Shown here one piece after another: positions 25,552-34,876 of a stretch of DNA of 62,599 nt. The notes below the pieces were generated by a model. The model was given only the letters and a program-made list of their open reading frames with translations, was not told the origin of the DNA and did no database searches. Source of the DNA: Leptotrichia sp. OH3620_COT-345 (GTDB lineage: Bacteria > Fusobacteriota > Fusobacteriia > Fusobacteriales > Leptotrichiaceae); NCBI RefSeq assembly GCF_003932895.1, contig NZ_RQYW01000013.1, positions 1 to 62,599 of the forward strand, read 5' to 3'. Position numbers and translations under genes: made by a program. Within the stretch, counting starts at the first letter, position 1, and every line of letters begins with the position of its first letter.

Positions 25552-26937
25552 CTATTTTTTATGAGAAACCTGTTTATAAACAAACAACAATGCAGGAAGA
25601 ATTATATAACCTATTATCATTGCTGAAATTGCATACCAGTTAGCAACCATTTCTCCGACAGAATTTTTTATCGAGAATTGTGCAGGCCAGTTAAATTTTG
25701 CTAATAAAAATACTGTTAAAATTATTGAAATCACCGGAAAAATTACATCAGTTAAATAATTTTTCTTTGCATCTAACACTTTTTCTTTATTTTTTCCATA
25801 ATAGAAAGAAATAACTCCTAATGGAACAATAATGAATTGTATAAATCTTGAAATAGAACTTATTATCATTATTCCCATCATATTATAGTTAAATGCCATA
25901 GGAATAATTATTGCTAATGCTGCAGTCAATAAAAATGCTCTTATAGGAAGTCCTTTTTCAGTTCTTTTATCGAAAAACTTAGGAACTTGATTTTCTCTCG
26001 CCATTGCTTCAAAAATTCTCGGAGTATGAAATGAAGCGGCTACATTTATTCCAAACATGGAAATTAGTGCTCCATATATTATAATGTTTGAAATAATTTT
26101 ATTTTCAAATACTGAGGCCAGAATAACAACTTCTTTAGATGTAACCATAGCTACAGGATTTATAAACATTGAAACTAAAACTATTCCGAAGTATATTGCA
26201 GCAATAATTCCTATAGCCAAAGGTATAGCACGTGGAAGATTTTTTTCAGGATTTTCCATATCACTTGCTCCACTAGCAATACTTTCAAAACCTGTAAAAG
26301 CATAGAAAGCAGCTATAACGGCAGTAACAAAACCTGTAGTTGTCAAAGTCGGAATTAATTTTTCTCCTGCTTCGTTTGTTAACACATCCAATTCGGATAT
26401 ATGATTTTGTCCTGTTTTTATAAGAATAAAAATTCCTGCAATAATTGTAATACTTAGAGCAAGTAATTTTCCTATTGTAGAAAGATCACTTATAAATGTC
26501 AATGTTTTTGTACCTATTATGTTTATAATAAGAAGGATAGTCATTAAAATAAGAAAACCTATAGTTATATTTTGCAAGTTTTCACTATCAATACTAAAAA
26601 TGGATAATGTTGTTTTTACTACTCCTGTAGCCATAACTCCCCATGCAAGACTTGCAGATACGAATCTTGTAATTCCTATATACAATCCGACATTCTCACC
26701 AAATGCAGCTTTAGAATAGGCATATCCGGCTCCATTCTTTACAACATATTTAGCTGCCGAAGAAAAAGTTATTGCCATTACAGAAGTAAATATTGCAGCA
26801 CACAGGTATATCCAAGGAGCTAAAGTTCCTGTTGATTTTGCCACACTTCCCGGAGATAAAAATATTCCTGTTCCTATAATTGAGTTTATTGTTAATAATA
26901 CTATTGACCAAAATTTCATTTTTTTATTTTCTTCCAT
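25552..26937 (-). CDS. APC-family amino-acid permease
   Basis: A 461-residue permease with 12 hydrophobic segments and the APC opening motif (LLTINSIIGTGIFLSPG, about 14-30), including the GTG-F loop that binds the amino group. It overlaps the start of its upstream neighbour by 14 bases, so it is translated after the C26 hydrolase. This points to import or exchange of amino acids or gamma-glutamyl compounds. Substrate cannot be assigned; families with C26 partners include PuuP-type putrescine and glutamate/GABA carriers. Confidence 0.82.
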   Translation of the reverse strand: MEENKKMKFWSIVLLTINSIIGTGIFLSPGSVAKSTGTLAPWIYLCAAIFTSVMAITFSSAAKYVVKNGAGYAYSKAAFGENVGLYIGITRFVSASLAWGVMATGVVKTTLSIFSIDSENLQNITIGFLILMTILLIINIIGTKTLTFISDLSTIGKLLALSITIIAGIFILIKTGQNHISELDVLTNEAGEKLIPTLTTTGFVTAVIAAFYAFTGFESIASGASDMENPEKNLPRAIPLAIGIIAAIYFGIVLVSMFINPVAMVTSKEVVILASVFENKIISNIIIYGALISMFGINVAASFHTPRIFEAMARENQVPKFFDKRTEKGLPIRAFLLTAALAIIIPMAFNYNMMGIMIISSISRFIQFIIVPLGVISFYYGKNKEKVLDAKKNYLTDVIFPVISIILTVFLLAKFNWPAQFSIKNSVGEMVANWYAISAMIIGYIILPALLFVYKQVSHKK

Positions 26938-27685
26938 CGTTTTTTTCCTTTCTTTCCTTTGCTTTGTCTATAAATACTGAAAATAATCTATTCATGTCAT
27001 CATGAACTTTAAACAGCATTTCAGGATGCCATTGCACTCCCACAAGAAACGGATAGTTTTTACATTCAATGGCTTCTATTACTCCGTCCTTTGCTTGAGC
27101 AGTTATTTTATAATTTTCTGCTACTTTTTTTAAAGTTTGGTGATGAAAAGAGTTTACTCTTATTTCTTCAGTACCGAATATTTCATATAAATGGGAATTT
27201 TCTGATATTTTTACACTGTGAGTCTTTAGTTCGGGACTGTGCCCTTGAGAATGCTTATACACAGGAACAGAGTCGATATACGAAAGATCCTGATATAATG
27301 TACCGCCTTCATAAGTATTTATAATTTGTAACCCTCTACATATCCCCAAAATCGGGATACCTTTTTTCTTTGACTCGGATAAAAGCAAATAGTCAAACTT
27401 ATCCCTTTCAGGGAATATTTCTCCGAGTCTTTGCTGAGGCTCTTCACCATAATTACATGGAGTAACATCATGTCCTCCTGATAAAATAAGAGCATCAATG
27501 TAGCTTATAAGTTGTTCTGTTATTTCTTTGTCCTCGTTGAAAGGGATAATTATCGGTAATCCTCCGTTTTTTATTACGGCATCCACATAATCTTTATTTA
27601 CATAAGCTCTTTTGTATCCGGGAAACATGCCGCCCTGATCAGTTATTACACTTGAAGATATACCGATAATCGGTTTTTTTTCCAT
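26924..27685 (-). CDS. C26-family gamma-glutamyl hydrolase (PuuD-like)
   Basis: A 253-residue class I glutamine-amidotransferase-like hydrolase. The nucleophile Cys lies in GICRG (about residue 115), with the catalytic His in QWHPE near 220 and the PuuD-type GGHDV loop (about 70-75). These enzymes cleave gamma-glutamyl bonds, such as gamma-glutamyl-GABA or poly-gamma-glutamates of folates. It overlaps the permease gene. A close paralogue is encoded at 31145-31882. No signal peptide; it acts in the cytoplasm. Confidence 0.85.
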   Translation of the reverse strand: MEKKPIIGISSSVITDQGGMFPGYKRAYVNKDYVDAVIKNGGLPIIIPFNEDKEITEQLISYIDALILSGGHDVTPCNYGEEPQQRLGEIFPERDKFDYLLLSESKKKGIPILGICRGLQIINTYEGGTLYQDLSYIDSVPVYKHSQGHSPELKTHSVKISENSHLYEIFGTEEIRVNSFHHQTLKKVAENYKITAQAKDGVIEAIECKNYPFLVGVQWHPEMLFKVHDDMNRLFSVFIDKAKERKEKNDGRK

Positions 27686-27739
27686 AATTAATCACTCCAT
27701 AAAATTTATTGTATATTTAAGTTTATTATTTAAGAAAAA

Positions 27740-27796
27740 GGGTAAAAAATAACTGATAAAAGTTGTATTACTTTTAATTTATCGGATTTTTTACCC
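27740..27796 (-). terminator. Hairpin terminator after the AbgT gene
   Basis: Arms GGGTAAAAAAT-GATAAA and TTTATC-ATTTTTTACCC (27740-27760 and 27778-27796) form a long stem with only a small bulge. On the minus strand it follows the AbgT stop by about 20 bases and separates it from the C26-permease pair. Confidence 0.6.
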
Positions 27797-27816
27797 TGTA
27801 ATGTATTTTTTATATT

Positions 27817-29370
27817 TTACATAATTTTGAAAAATACACCCGGTCCGATAGGCAATCCTGTAAGGTACCATAATATAAGCATTAATGTCCATCCTATCAG
27901 GAATGAAAGTGAATATGGGAGCATTATTGAAATCAAATTTCCGACACCCGCATCTTCATCATATTTATTCATATATGCAACAATCAGAGGAAAATAACTC
28001 ATAAGAGGCATAATAATATTTGTTGAAGAATCCCCTATTCTGTATGCAAGTTGAGTCGCCTCAGGAGATATGCCGAGATTGTACATCATAGGAATAAATA
28101 TTGGAGCCATTATAGCCCATTTTGCAGAAGCGGAAGCTATAAAAAGATTTATAAATGCACATAAAAATATGAAAGTAATAACAAGAGGTAATCCTGTGAA
28201 TCCTATATTTTTTAGGAAAATAGCCCCTTTTACTGAAATTATAAATCCTAATTTTGAATGGTTAAAGTAACTTATAAACTGAGCTGCAAAAAATACTATT
28301 ACAAGGAAAAGTGACATACTTTCCATGGATTTATTCATCCCTTTAACAATATCCTTACCATTTTTTATACTTTTTGTTATTTTTCCGTAAACTACACCCG
28401 GAATAAAGAAGAAAAACAGTATTGTAGGAACAATTCCACTATGCAAATATTGAGTTAATGTATAAGTGGAAGTTTTAGGGTCAAGTGTTTTCAAAATAGC
28501 ATTTTTCGGGAAAATAAGAAATGCCATTACAATTATGAATAATAAAAGGGAAATCCCTGCCCAGAACAATCCTTTGTTTTCATTTTCCGTCAATTCGGAA
28601 TATTCAAATTCATTTTTGTCATTTTTATATTTACCTAATTTAGGTTCTACAATTTTTTCTGTAACAAAAGTTCCTATTGCAGTCAATAAAACAGTTGAAA
28701 CTGCAAGAAAGAACCAGTTAGATGTCGGACTCACGGAGTGCTCTATTCCTGAAGCTTTAAGTGCTTCATTAGTAAGTCCTGCAAGCTGGGCATCGATAGG
28801 ACCTATTAACAGATTTGCTGAAAATCCGGCGGAAACTCCTGCAAATGCAGCTGCAATACCCGCAAAAGGGTGTCTTTTCAATCCCATGAATATAATTCCC
28901 CCTAAAGGAATTACTACAAGATATCCCGAATCAGCTGCAATATTTGAAATAATTCCTACAAATACAACTGCTGCCGTTATATATTTTCCCGGTACCGACA
29001 TAACAATTTTCTTTAAAAAAGCATCAATCAATCCTGAATACTCGGCAACTCCAACACCGATTATTGCAACTAAAGCCACTCCCAGTGGAGCAAAGCCTGT
29101 GAAATTTTTAACCATTGAAGTTATCATATATACAAATCCCTCACGATTCATAAGAGAAACAGGAGTTACAGTTACATCTTTTCCGGCTTTTGCATCAAAA
29201 TAAGAAACTGAAATACCCATTCTATGTACAATTTCTGAAGCGAAAATTACAATTACCGCTAAAATAACGAAAATAAATACAGAATGAGGAAGTTTATTTC
29301 CTATTTTTTCAATCAAGTTAAAAAAAGACGAAGAATTTTTTTCTTTTGTGTTTCTTAAATTACTTTCCAT
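27817..29370 (-). CDS. AbgT-family transporter
   Basis: A 517-residue membrane protein with about 11 hydrophobic segments and AbgT landmarks: the KIGNKLPHSVFIF opening, NIAADSGYLVVIPLG in the first half and a PLMSYFPLIVAY hairpin near the end. E. coli AbgT imports p-aminobenzoyl-glutamate; other relatives export sulfonamides. I chose ATG 29370 behind GGAGGAAAAT (29380-29371); TTG 29388 lies upstream without a good site. It is cotranscribed with the PLP enzyme upstream (45-base gap) and lies near two gamma-glutamyl hydrolases. Confidence 0.83.
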   Translation of the reverse strand: MESNLRNTKEKNSSSFFNLIEKIGNKLPHSVFIFVILAVIVIFASEIVHRMGISVSYFDAKAGKDVTVTPVSLMNREGFVYMITSMVKNFTGFAPLGVALVAIIGVGVAEYSGLIDAFLKKIVMSVPGKYITAAVVFVGIISNIAADSGYLVVIPLGGIIFMGLKRHPFAGIAAAFAGVSAGFSANLLIGPIDAQLAGLTNEALKASGIEHSVSPTSNWFFLAVSTVLLTAIGTFVTEKIVEPKLGKYKNDKNEFEYSELTENENKGLFWAGISLLLFIIVMAFLIFPKNAILKTLDPKTSTYTLTQYLHSGIVPTILFFFFIPGVVYGKITKSIKNGKDIVKGMNKSMESMSLFLVIVFFAAQFISYFNHSKLGFIISVKGAIFLKNIGFTGLPLVITFIFLCAFINLFIASASAKWAIMAPIFIPMMYNLGISPEATQLAYRIGDSSTNIIMPLMSYFPLIVAYMNKYDEDAGVGNLISIMLPYSLSFLIGWTLMLILWYLTGLPIGPGVFFKIM

Positions 29371-29414
29371 ATTTTCCTCCATAATCAACTTTATTTTTTA
29401 TAAATTTTTGAATA

Positions 29415-30557
29415 TTATTCTATTATTTTTAATGCATCTTCAATATCATTTATTAAATCTTCATAATCTTCTATTCCTACGGATAACCTTACTAGTCCGG
29501 AAGTTATCCCCATTTTTAAACGTTCTTCTTCAGGAATACATGCATGAGACATTTTTACGGGATAAGAGAGTATAGATTCCACTCCTCCTAAGCTAACAGC
29601 AACAATAGGATATTTTATATGTTTAAAAAACTGTTTTACAGCTTCACAGCAGCCTAAATCAAAAGATAATACAGCTCCTCCGCTGGAAGATTGTTTTTTA
29701 TTAATTTCATATCCCTCATGGGATTTGAGTCCGGGATAGTAAACTTTATGGACTTTTGGATGTTTTTCAAGACGCTCGGCTATTTTCAGTGCTGTTTCCG
29801 AACTTTTGTTCATTCTTATTTCCATTGTTTTCATTCCCCGCATAAGGAGCCAGCATTCTTCCACTCCCGGTAATGCACCTAAAATAATTTGCTGTTTTTT
29901 AAGTTCTTGATATATAGTTTCACTGTCAGTGACAATCATTCCCAGAACTACATCACTATGACCGTTCAAAAATTTTGTTGCACTGTGAATGACAATATCC
30001 ACACCTAATGAAATAGGATTCTGATATTGAGGAGTCATAAAAGTATTATCTATTATTGTTATTATACCATGCTCTTTTGCAATATCTACAACAGCTTTTA
30101 TGTCCGTAATTTTTAACAGAGGATTTGAAGGTGTTTCCAAATAAAAAGCTTTTGTATTTCTTTTTATAGCTTTTTTCCATTCGTTGATGTCAGTCTCATC
30201 AATAAATGTCACTTCAATTCCGAAACGGGGGAAAATTTCAGTAGCAAGTTGAAATGCTCCTCCATAGACATCTTTACACATTACAATGTGATCTCCCGTG
30301 GAAAATGACAGCAAAACAGCAGTTATTGCAGCCATTCCGGAAGAAAAAGACAATCCATATTTTCCTTTTTCAAGACTTGCAATAGCTTCTTCAAGAGCCT
30401 CTCTTGTGGGATTGCCAAATCTGGAATAAGTATATTTCTGGTCATTATCTATATCACTTTGATGAAATGTAGATGCCTGACATATGGATATAGAAGATGC
30501 TCCTGTAGACTTATCAATCATATTATATCCATGTAAAACTTTAGTTCCGAATTTCAT
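29415..30557 (-). CDS. PLP-dependent trans-sulfuration enzyme (cystathionine lyase/synthase or methionine gamma-lyase)
   Basis: A 380-residue Cys/Met-metabolism PLP enzyme. Landmarks are YSRFGNPT (about 44-51), SSGMAAI (72-78), DNTFMTPQ (169-176) and the PLP lysine in SATKFLNGH (near 200). The family includes cystathionine gamma-synthase, cystathionine beta- and gamma-lyases and methionine gamma-lyase; sequence alone does not separate them here. In oral anaerobes such enzymes release hydrogen sulfide or methanethiol. It leads a minus-strand unit with AbgT. Confidence 0.82.
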   Translation of the reverse strand: MKFGTKVLHGYNMIDKSTGASSISICQASTFHQSDIDNDQKYTYSRFGNPTREALEEAIASLEKGKYGLSFSSGMAAITAVLLSFSTGDHIVMCKDVYGGAFQLATEIFPRFGIEVTFIDETDINEWKKAIKRNTKAFYLETPSNPLLKITDIKAVVDIAKEHGIITIIDNTFMTPQYQNPISLGVDIVIHSATKFLNGHSDVVLGMIVTDSETIYQELKKQQIILGALPGVEECWLLMRGMKTMEIRMNKSSETALKIAERLEKHPKVHKVYYPGLKSHEGYEINKKQSSSGGAVLSFDLGCCEAVKQFFKHIKYPIVAVSLGGVESILSYPVKMSHACIPEEERLKMGITSGLVRLSVGIEDYEDLINDIEDALKIIE

Positions 30558-30902
30558 AATTATCTCTCTTTCTTTTAGGATTATTTTATTATTTTTAGAT
30601 TATTATTACTTCTTAATATATTATTTCATTTTTTACCTCCAATAATATTCAAACTTTTTCTTACTCTATATTTTAATATATTTTTTCATATAGTCAATAG
30701 TTTTTTATAATTTTTTTTTGCATTAATAATATTTTATTTTCAAAAGAGTCTAAAATGCTTGGTTTTTAAACTTAAAATTTTTTTCATAAGGAGCATTGTC
30801 CTTTCGTATGCTTTAGCTAAAACTATAAAAATTTTAAAAGCTAAGAAATAATCATTATGCTTGACAAATCAAAAAAATCAGTTTGTTCAGACAGCTGCTT
30901 TT

Positions 30903-30986
30903 TTGAACAGTATAAATTCATATGTTTTCAGAAAATTTTTGAATATCGGATGAAATTTAGAATAAAATTATAAAATAATTTTAAAC
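30903..30986 (+). repeat. Diverged intergenic repeat, family A, copy 1
   Basis: Starts TTGAACAGTATAAATTCA and ends AATAATTTTAAAC. It aligns over about 84 bases with 47666-47749, with roughly two thirds to three quarters identity by eye. No coding capacity. Confidence 0.45.
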
Positions 30987-31071
30987 AAAAATATAGAAAA
31001 ATTATATTTGACAATATGAATATGGATGTTAAAAAATAAAAATCAAATCTTAATATTTAAATTATTTTCAT

Positions 31072-31118
31072 AAAAAAAGACCGTTTCAATATATAAATAC
31101 TTGAAAAGGTCTTTTTTT
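31072..31118 (-). terminator. Terminator of the second C26 gene
   Basis: Arms AAAAAAAGACC-TTTCAA (31072-31089) and TTGAAA-GGTCTTTTTTT (31101-31118) form a near-perfect stem with A/T tails on both sides, so it could act in both directions. It lies 27 bases past the stop of the minus-strand gene. Confidence 0.75.
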
Positions 31119-31144
31119 AAAATTATAATTTCTGCAATTTTATA

Positions 31145-31882
31145 TTATTTTCCAAATTTTACTCTATTTATAAATTTTTCAAACAGAATTACCGAATTTT
31201 TATCTGTATGAATCATTGATTCAGGATGCCATTGAATTCCTACAATAAATCTGTTTTCTGAAATACTTTCCAGAGCTTCAATAGCTCCGTCTTTACTACG
31301 CGCAGTCACTTTAAAATTATCTGCCACTTTGTTTACAACTTGGTGATGAAAACTGTTTACAAGCCCTTCGTTTCCGAAAATTTCTCCAAGAAAACTTTCC
31401 TTTTTTACATCAATGGTGTGAGTGGGTCTATCCCATTTTGATAATTGAGAGTGTTTTATATAAAAATCACTATTATAAGAAAGATCTTGATACAGGCTTC
31501 CTCCAAAAGCGACATTTATTACTTGGTGTCCCCTACATATACCTAAAACGGGTTTTTTAAGTTCTACAGCCGTTTTTAAAAGAAGTATGTCGAAATTATC
31601 CCTATCTAAAAAAGTTTCGCCTATATTTTGCTTGGGCTCTTCTCCAAAAAGCTGAGGAAATACATCGTGTCCCCCTGATAGAATTAATCCGTCTACAACT
31701 TTCATCTGTTCTTTTGTAACTTCAGCATTTGTATTGAACGGTATAATAAAGGGGATTCCGCCCGCTTTTATTACAGATTCCACATAAGCATGATTTACAT
31801 AGGCACGAGGATATCCTGCAAATACTCCGTCGGTTGTTGTTAAAATATTTCCGGATATTCCGATAATGGGTTTTCTCTCCAT
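31145..31882 (-). CDS. Second C26-family gamma-glutamyl hydrolase
   Basis: A 245-residue paralogue of the protein at 26924-27685 with the same landmarks: PIIGISGN start, LSGGHDV (about 68-74), nucleophile in GICRGHQ (about 113-119) and QWHPES (about 218-223). It is a single-gene unit, divergent from the chorismate mutase gene. The shared GFP-like AYVNHAYVES segment shows duplication or common acquisition of the two copies. Activity on gamma-glutamyl amides or folate polyglutamates is inferred from the family. Confidence 0.85.
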   Translation of the reverse strand: MERKPIIGISGNILTTTDGVFAGYPRAYVNHAYVESVIKAGGIPFIIPFNTNAEVTKEQMKVVDGLILSGGHDVFPQLFGEEPKQNIGETFLDRDNFDILLLKTAVELKKPVLGICRGHQVINVAFGGSLYQDLSYNSDFYIKHSQLSKWDRPTHTIDVKKESFLGEIFGNEGLVNSFHHQVVNKVADNFKVTARSKDGAIEALESISENRFIVGIQWHPESMIHTDKNSVILFEKFINRVKFGK

Positions 31883-32030
31883 GATATACTCTCCTTGTAT
31901 AAGTTTTAAAAATAATTATAGGTGTATTTAATCATAATTTTGCTTTATAGTCAAATATTGTTTATAAATATAGAAAATTATGATATAATTTATAAAATAA
32001 AAATTTAAAATAAAATAAGAGGAAAATATT

Positions 32031-32351
32031 ATGAACAATAAAAAAATAACATATGATGAAATCAAGGAAAAACTGGATTTGAATGAAATAAGGGGAAGAA
32101 TAGACAGAATTGACAGAGAACTTGTAAAGATGTTGGAAAATCGTCTTAAAATAGTAAAAGAAGTAGCAATATATAAAAAAATGAATAATATGAAAATATT
32201 TGACAGTAAAAGAGAAGAAGAGGTTATAGAAAAAAACTTAAAAAATATTTCTGATGAAAATATAAAATATTATATAAATATTCTGTTAAATAATATTATG
32301 AATGTAAGTAAGGAATATCAGAAGGCGGAAATTGAAAAAGATAATCAATAA
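32031..32351 (+). CDS. Chorismate mutase (AroQ class, monofunctional)
   Basis: A 106-residue all-helical mutase of the AroH-independent AroQ fold. The first helix carries the pattern LNEIRGRIDRIDRELVKMLENRLKIV (about 17-42) with the active-site Arg and the KK of the next helix. It converts chorismate to prephenate for Phe/Tyr synthesis. GAGG lies just upstream. It begins a plus-strand run holding aroE, aroK and aroQ. Confidence 0.85.
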   Translation: MNNKKITYDEIKEKLDLNEIRGRIDRIDRELVKMLENRLKIVKEVAIYKKMNNMKIFDSKREEEVIEKNLKNISDENIKYYINILLNNIMNVSKEYQKAEIEKDNQ

Positions 32352-32375
32352 ATTTAATTTATAAGGAATAAAAAA

Positions 32376-33119
32376 ATGAGACTCGACAGATTTTTGGCAA
32401 ATTCAGGAGTAGGAACAAGAAAAGAAGTAAAGGAAATTTTGAAAAAAAGAAAAATAAAAGTAAACGGGAGTATAATAATTGACGGAAGTATTCATATTGA
32501 TGAAAATGGAGATGTTGTAGAAAGTAATGAAAAACGGATACTTTACAAACCTTTTGTTTATATAATGATGAATAAACCTGACGGAGTAATTTCAGCAACT
32601 GAAGATAAAGAGCATAAGACAGTGACGAAACTTCTGGAAGATAAATACAGAACTTACAGTTTATTTCCTGTAGGCAGATTGGATATTGATACTGAGGGAT
32701 TGCTTATCCTTACCAATGACGGAATATTGGCTCATAATCTCCTGTCCCCTGTTAAACATGTTGAGAAAAAATATTATGTAGAATTGAAAAAACCTGTATC
32801 TTCTCTTGAAATAGAAAAACTGGAAAATGGTATAGAACTGGAAAATGGAACGATAACAAAAAGTGCAAAAGTGGAGGTAGTAAAAAACGGAGATACTGTA
32901 CATGGAGACTTTACACGAGAGAAATTTCCGAATAAAGTATATATTACAATTACAGAAGGGAAATATCATCAAGTCAAGAGAATGTTCAAGGCGATAAATA
33001 ATAAAGTCCTCTATCTTAAAAGAGTGAAAATGGGAAAATTGGAACTGGATAAAACATTGAAAATAGGGGAATACAGAGAGTTAACGGAAAAAGAAATTGA
33101 AATTTTAAAAAAACAGTAG
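32376..33119 (+). CDS. Pseudouridine synthase, RsuA/RluB type
   Basis: A 247-residue enzyme: an S4 RNA-binding domain (1-60) and a catalytic domain with the motif GRLDIDTEGLL (about 102-112), whose Asp is catalytic. RsuA modifies 16S rRNA U516, RluB 23S rRNA; the length and lack of a C-terminal extension fit RsuA better, but I cannot separate them reliably. It is 24 bases behind the chorismate mutase gene. Confidence 0.85.
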   Translation: MRLDRFLANSGVGTRKEVKEILKKRKIKVNGSIIIDGSIHIDENGDVVESNEKRILYKPFVYIMMNKPDGVISATEDKEHKTVTKLLEDKYRTYSLFPVGRLDIDTEGLLILTNDGILAHNLLSPVKHVEKKYYVELKKPVSSLEIEKLENGIELENGTITKSAKVEVVKNGDTVHGDFTREKFPNKVYITITEGKYHQVKRMFKAINNKVLYLKRVKMGKLELDKTLKIGEYRELTEKEIEILKKQ

Positions 33120-33177
33120 AATAAATAACTAAAAATAAAATGGGAGATTTTAAAAATTTAGAAACGGAAGGAGAAGT

Positions 33178-33993
33178 ATGGAAAAATTCGGACTTTTAGG
33201 TGAAAAATTGGGACATAGCTTTTCAAAGGAAATACATAAAATATTCTTTAAAATTACGGGGAAAAATGCCAAATATGATTTAATTGAAAAAAAATATAAT
33301 GAAATAGAGGAATTGCTGGATAAAGTAAGAGAGGGTGAATATAAAGGGATAAATATAACAATTCCTTATAAAATTGAAATAATGCAGTATTTAGATGAAA
33401 TTTCTCCCGAAGCCAAAAAAATAGGAGCTGTAAATACTGTAACAGTAAAAAATAATAAACTTACAGGAGAAAATACCGATTATTTTGGTTTTGCCAAAAC
33501 ATTAGAGAAAAACCGGATAGAAGTTAAAGACAAAAAAATCTTGATTTTAGGAACAGGTGGAGCGGCAAAGTCAGTATACAGTTTATTATCGGATAGAGAA
33601 GCTGAACACATATATGTTGCAACAATTTTGGAAAATGATATATTTAAAATAAGGAAATATGACAGACTCCTTAATTATTCAGAAATAAGAAATATAAGAA
33701 GTGTGGATCTTGTAGTGAACTGCACTCCTGTAGGAATGTATCCGACAATTAATATGTCTCCTCTTGAGGGGGATAATCTCATCGGAACGGAATATCTTAT
33801 AGATCTTATATATAATCCTGAAGAAACGGTATTAATGAAAAAATACAAAGAAAAAGGCGTTAAAAGTGCAAATGGTCTTATGATGCTTGTTTCACAGGCA
33901 ATAAAATCTCAGGAAATATGGAATAATGAAACTTATGATGAAAAAATTTCGGAAGAAATTTATGATAGACTTGCAAAAAAATTATATAAATAA
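33178..33993 (+). CDS. aroE: Shikimate dehydrogenase
   Basis: A 271-residue NADPH enzyme that reduces 3-dehydroshikimate. It shows the substrate-binding start GHSFSKEIH (about 12-20), the catalytic Lys in NITIPYK (about 60-66), the Asp of NTDYFGF (about 99-105) and the NADP loop GTGGAAKSV (about 124-132). GGAAGGAG precedes the ATG. It is an early gene of a shikimate group with aroK and aroQ downstream. Confidence 0.9.
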   Translation: MEKFGLLGEKLGHSFSKEIHKIFFKITGKNAKYDLIEKKYNEIEELLDKVREGEYKGINITIPYKIEIMQYLDEISPEAKKIGAVNTVTVKNNKLTGENTDYFGFAKTLEKNRIEVKDKKILILGTGGAAKSVYSLLSDREAEHIYVATILENDIFKIRKYDRLLNYSEIRNIRSVDLVVNCTPVGMYPTINMSPLEGDNLIGTEYLIDLIYNPEETVLMKKYKEKGVKSANGLMMLVSQAIKSQEIWNNETYDEKISEEIYDRLAKKLYK

Positions 33994-34012
33994 GAGACGG
34001 AAAGGAAATATA

Positions 34013-34876
34013 ATGACAAAGAAAATAATAATGGCAATATTTGCAATATTAATTTCAAATATAGGGCTTGCAATTACAAATGAAGAAATTATTTCACAAG
34101 GTGCAGCTATCCAGAAAGCGATTTTTGATAAGCATTTTAACAAGACACCGAGCGGAACTTCAAGAAAAGACTCAAATTTACTTAATTCAGTTTTTCCTGA
34201 AATAATAACAAATTTGGATAAAATAAACAGAAATATTTATGACAGGGAATTTAACAAGCTGGCTTCTGCAAAGGAAAACAGTAGAAAATCTCTATTTAGG
34301 AAAATGTATGTTCAGTTTAATGAATACATAGTTGAAAATTCAAAATTTTCGAGAAGTATTTTTTCAAATTTTCTACAGGAAAAGGATGATTTACAGGCAT
34401 ATCTGTATACAAATATTTATCTGTCCATTGAAGCGTTTAATCTGAATATGAATACTTATCTTGAAGGGCAGAAAAATTCTGAAACAATAGAACCGAATAT
34501 AAAAACTGTAATTGATTATCTTTATTATAACGGAGATGAGAAATCAAAAGAAGATTATCAGAAAATGTCAAACGGAGAAATAGCTGAAATTGTTGATAAA
34601 GAATATATAAAATTATACGAAGCTCTGGAAAAAAGAATTTCTGAAGGAAATCATGTAGAAAAGAAAATGGGAAACAATGCCAGAACAAGTCTGAAAAAAA
34701 TGGAAAAATTTTACAGACAGTATGATAAAAGCTTTGAAGAATATATAGACGGATCAGGATTGAAAAAAGAAGATAAGGAAAAAATAAAGAAATTAGTAAA
34801 ATTTGAAAACATAGCAAGTTTAAAATTTATGACAAAGTCATTGGAAAAATTGGAGGGAGAAGAAAGTGGTCAATAG
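34013..34876 (+). CDS. Exported protein of unknown function
   Basis: A 287-residue protein with a signal peptide (KKIIMAIFAILISNIGLA, cleavage near residue 20) and an otherwise helical, highly charged mature part. The ATG at 34013 is preferred because GGAAAGG sits 8 bases upstream; the open frame upstream overlaps aroE. No domain recognised. The stop overlaps the next gene (34866), so the two products are probably coupled. They separate aroE from aroK and may not belong to the pathway. Confidence 0.65.
   Translation: MTKKIIMAIFAILISNIGLAITNEEIISQGAAIQKAIFDKHFNKTPSGTSRKDSNLLNSVFPEIITNLDKINRNIYDREFNKLASAKENSRKSLFRKMYVQFNEYIVENSKFSRSIFSNFLQEKDDLQAYLYTNIYLSIEAFNLNMNTYLEGQKNSETIEPNIKTVIDYLYYNGDEKSKEDYQKMSNGEIAEIVDKEYIKLYEALEKRISEGNHVEKKMGNNARTSLKKMEKFYRQYDKSFEEYIDGSGLKKEDKEKIKKLVKFENIASLKFMTKSLEKLEGEESGQ

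Larger units (their letters stand above)
30558..31144. other. 590-bp intergenic region with repeat remnant and terminator
   Basis: No gene is visible. It carries one copy of a diverged intergenic repeat (30903-30986) and a terminator (31072-31118), and presumably the promoter of the minus-strand PLP gene just above 30557. No S-box or T-box structure was recognised. Confidence 0.5.

Noticed and set aside
28466-29203. 245-codon plus-strand open frame inside the AbgT gene
   Set aside because: It lies fully antisense to a clearly recognised transporter and its composition is that of a shadow frame of membrane-protein codons.
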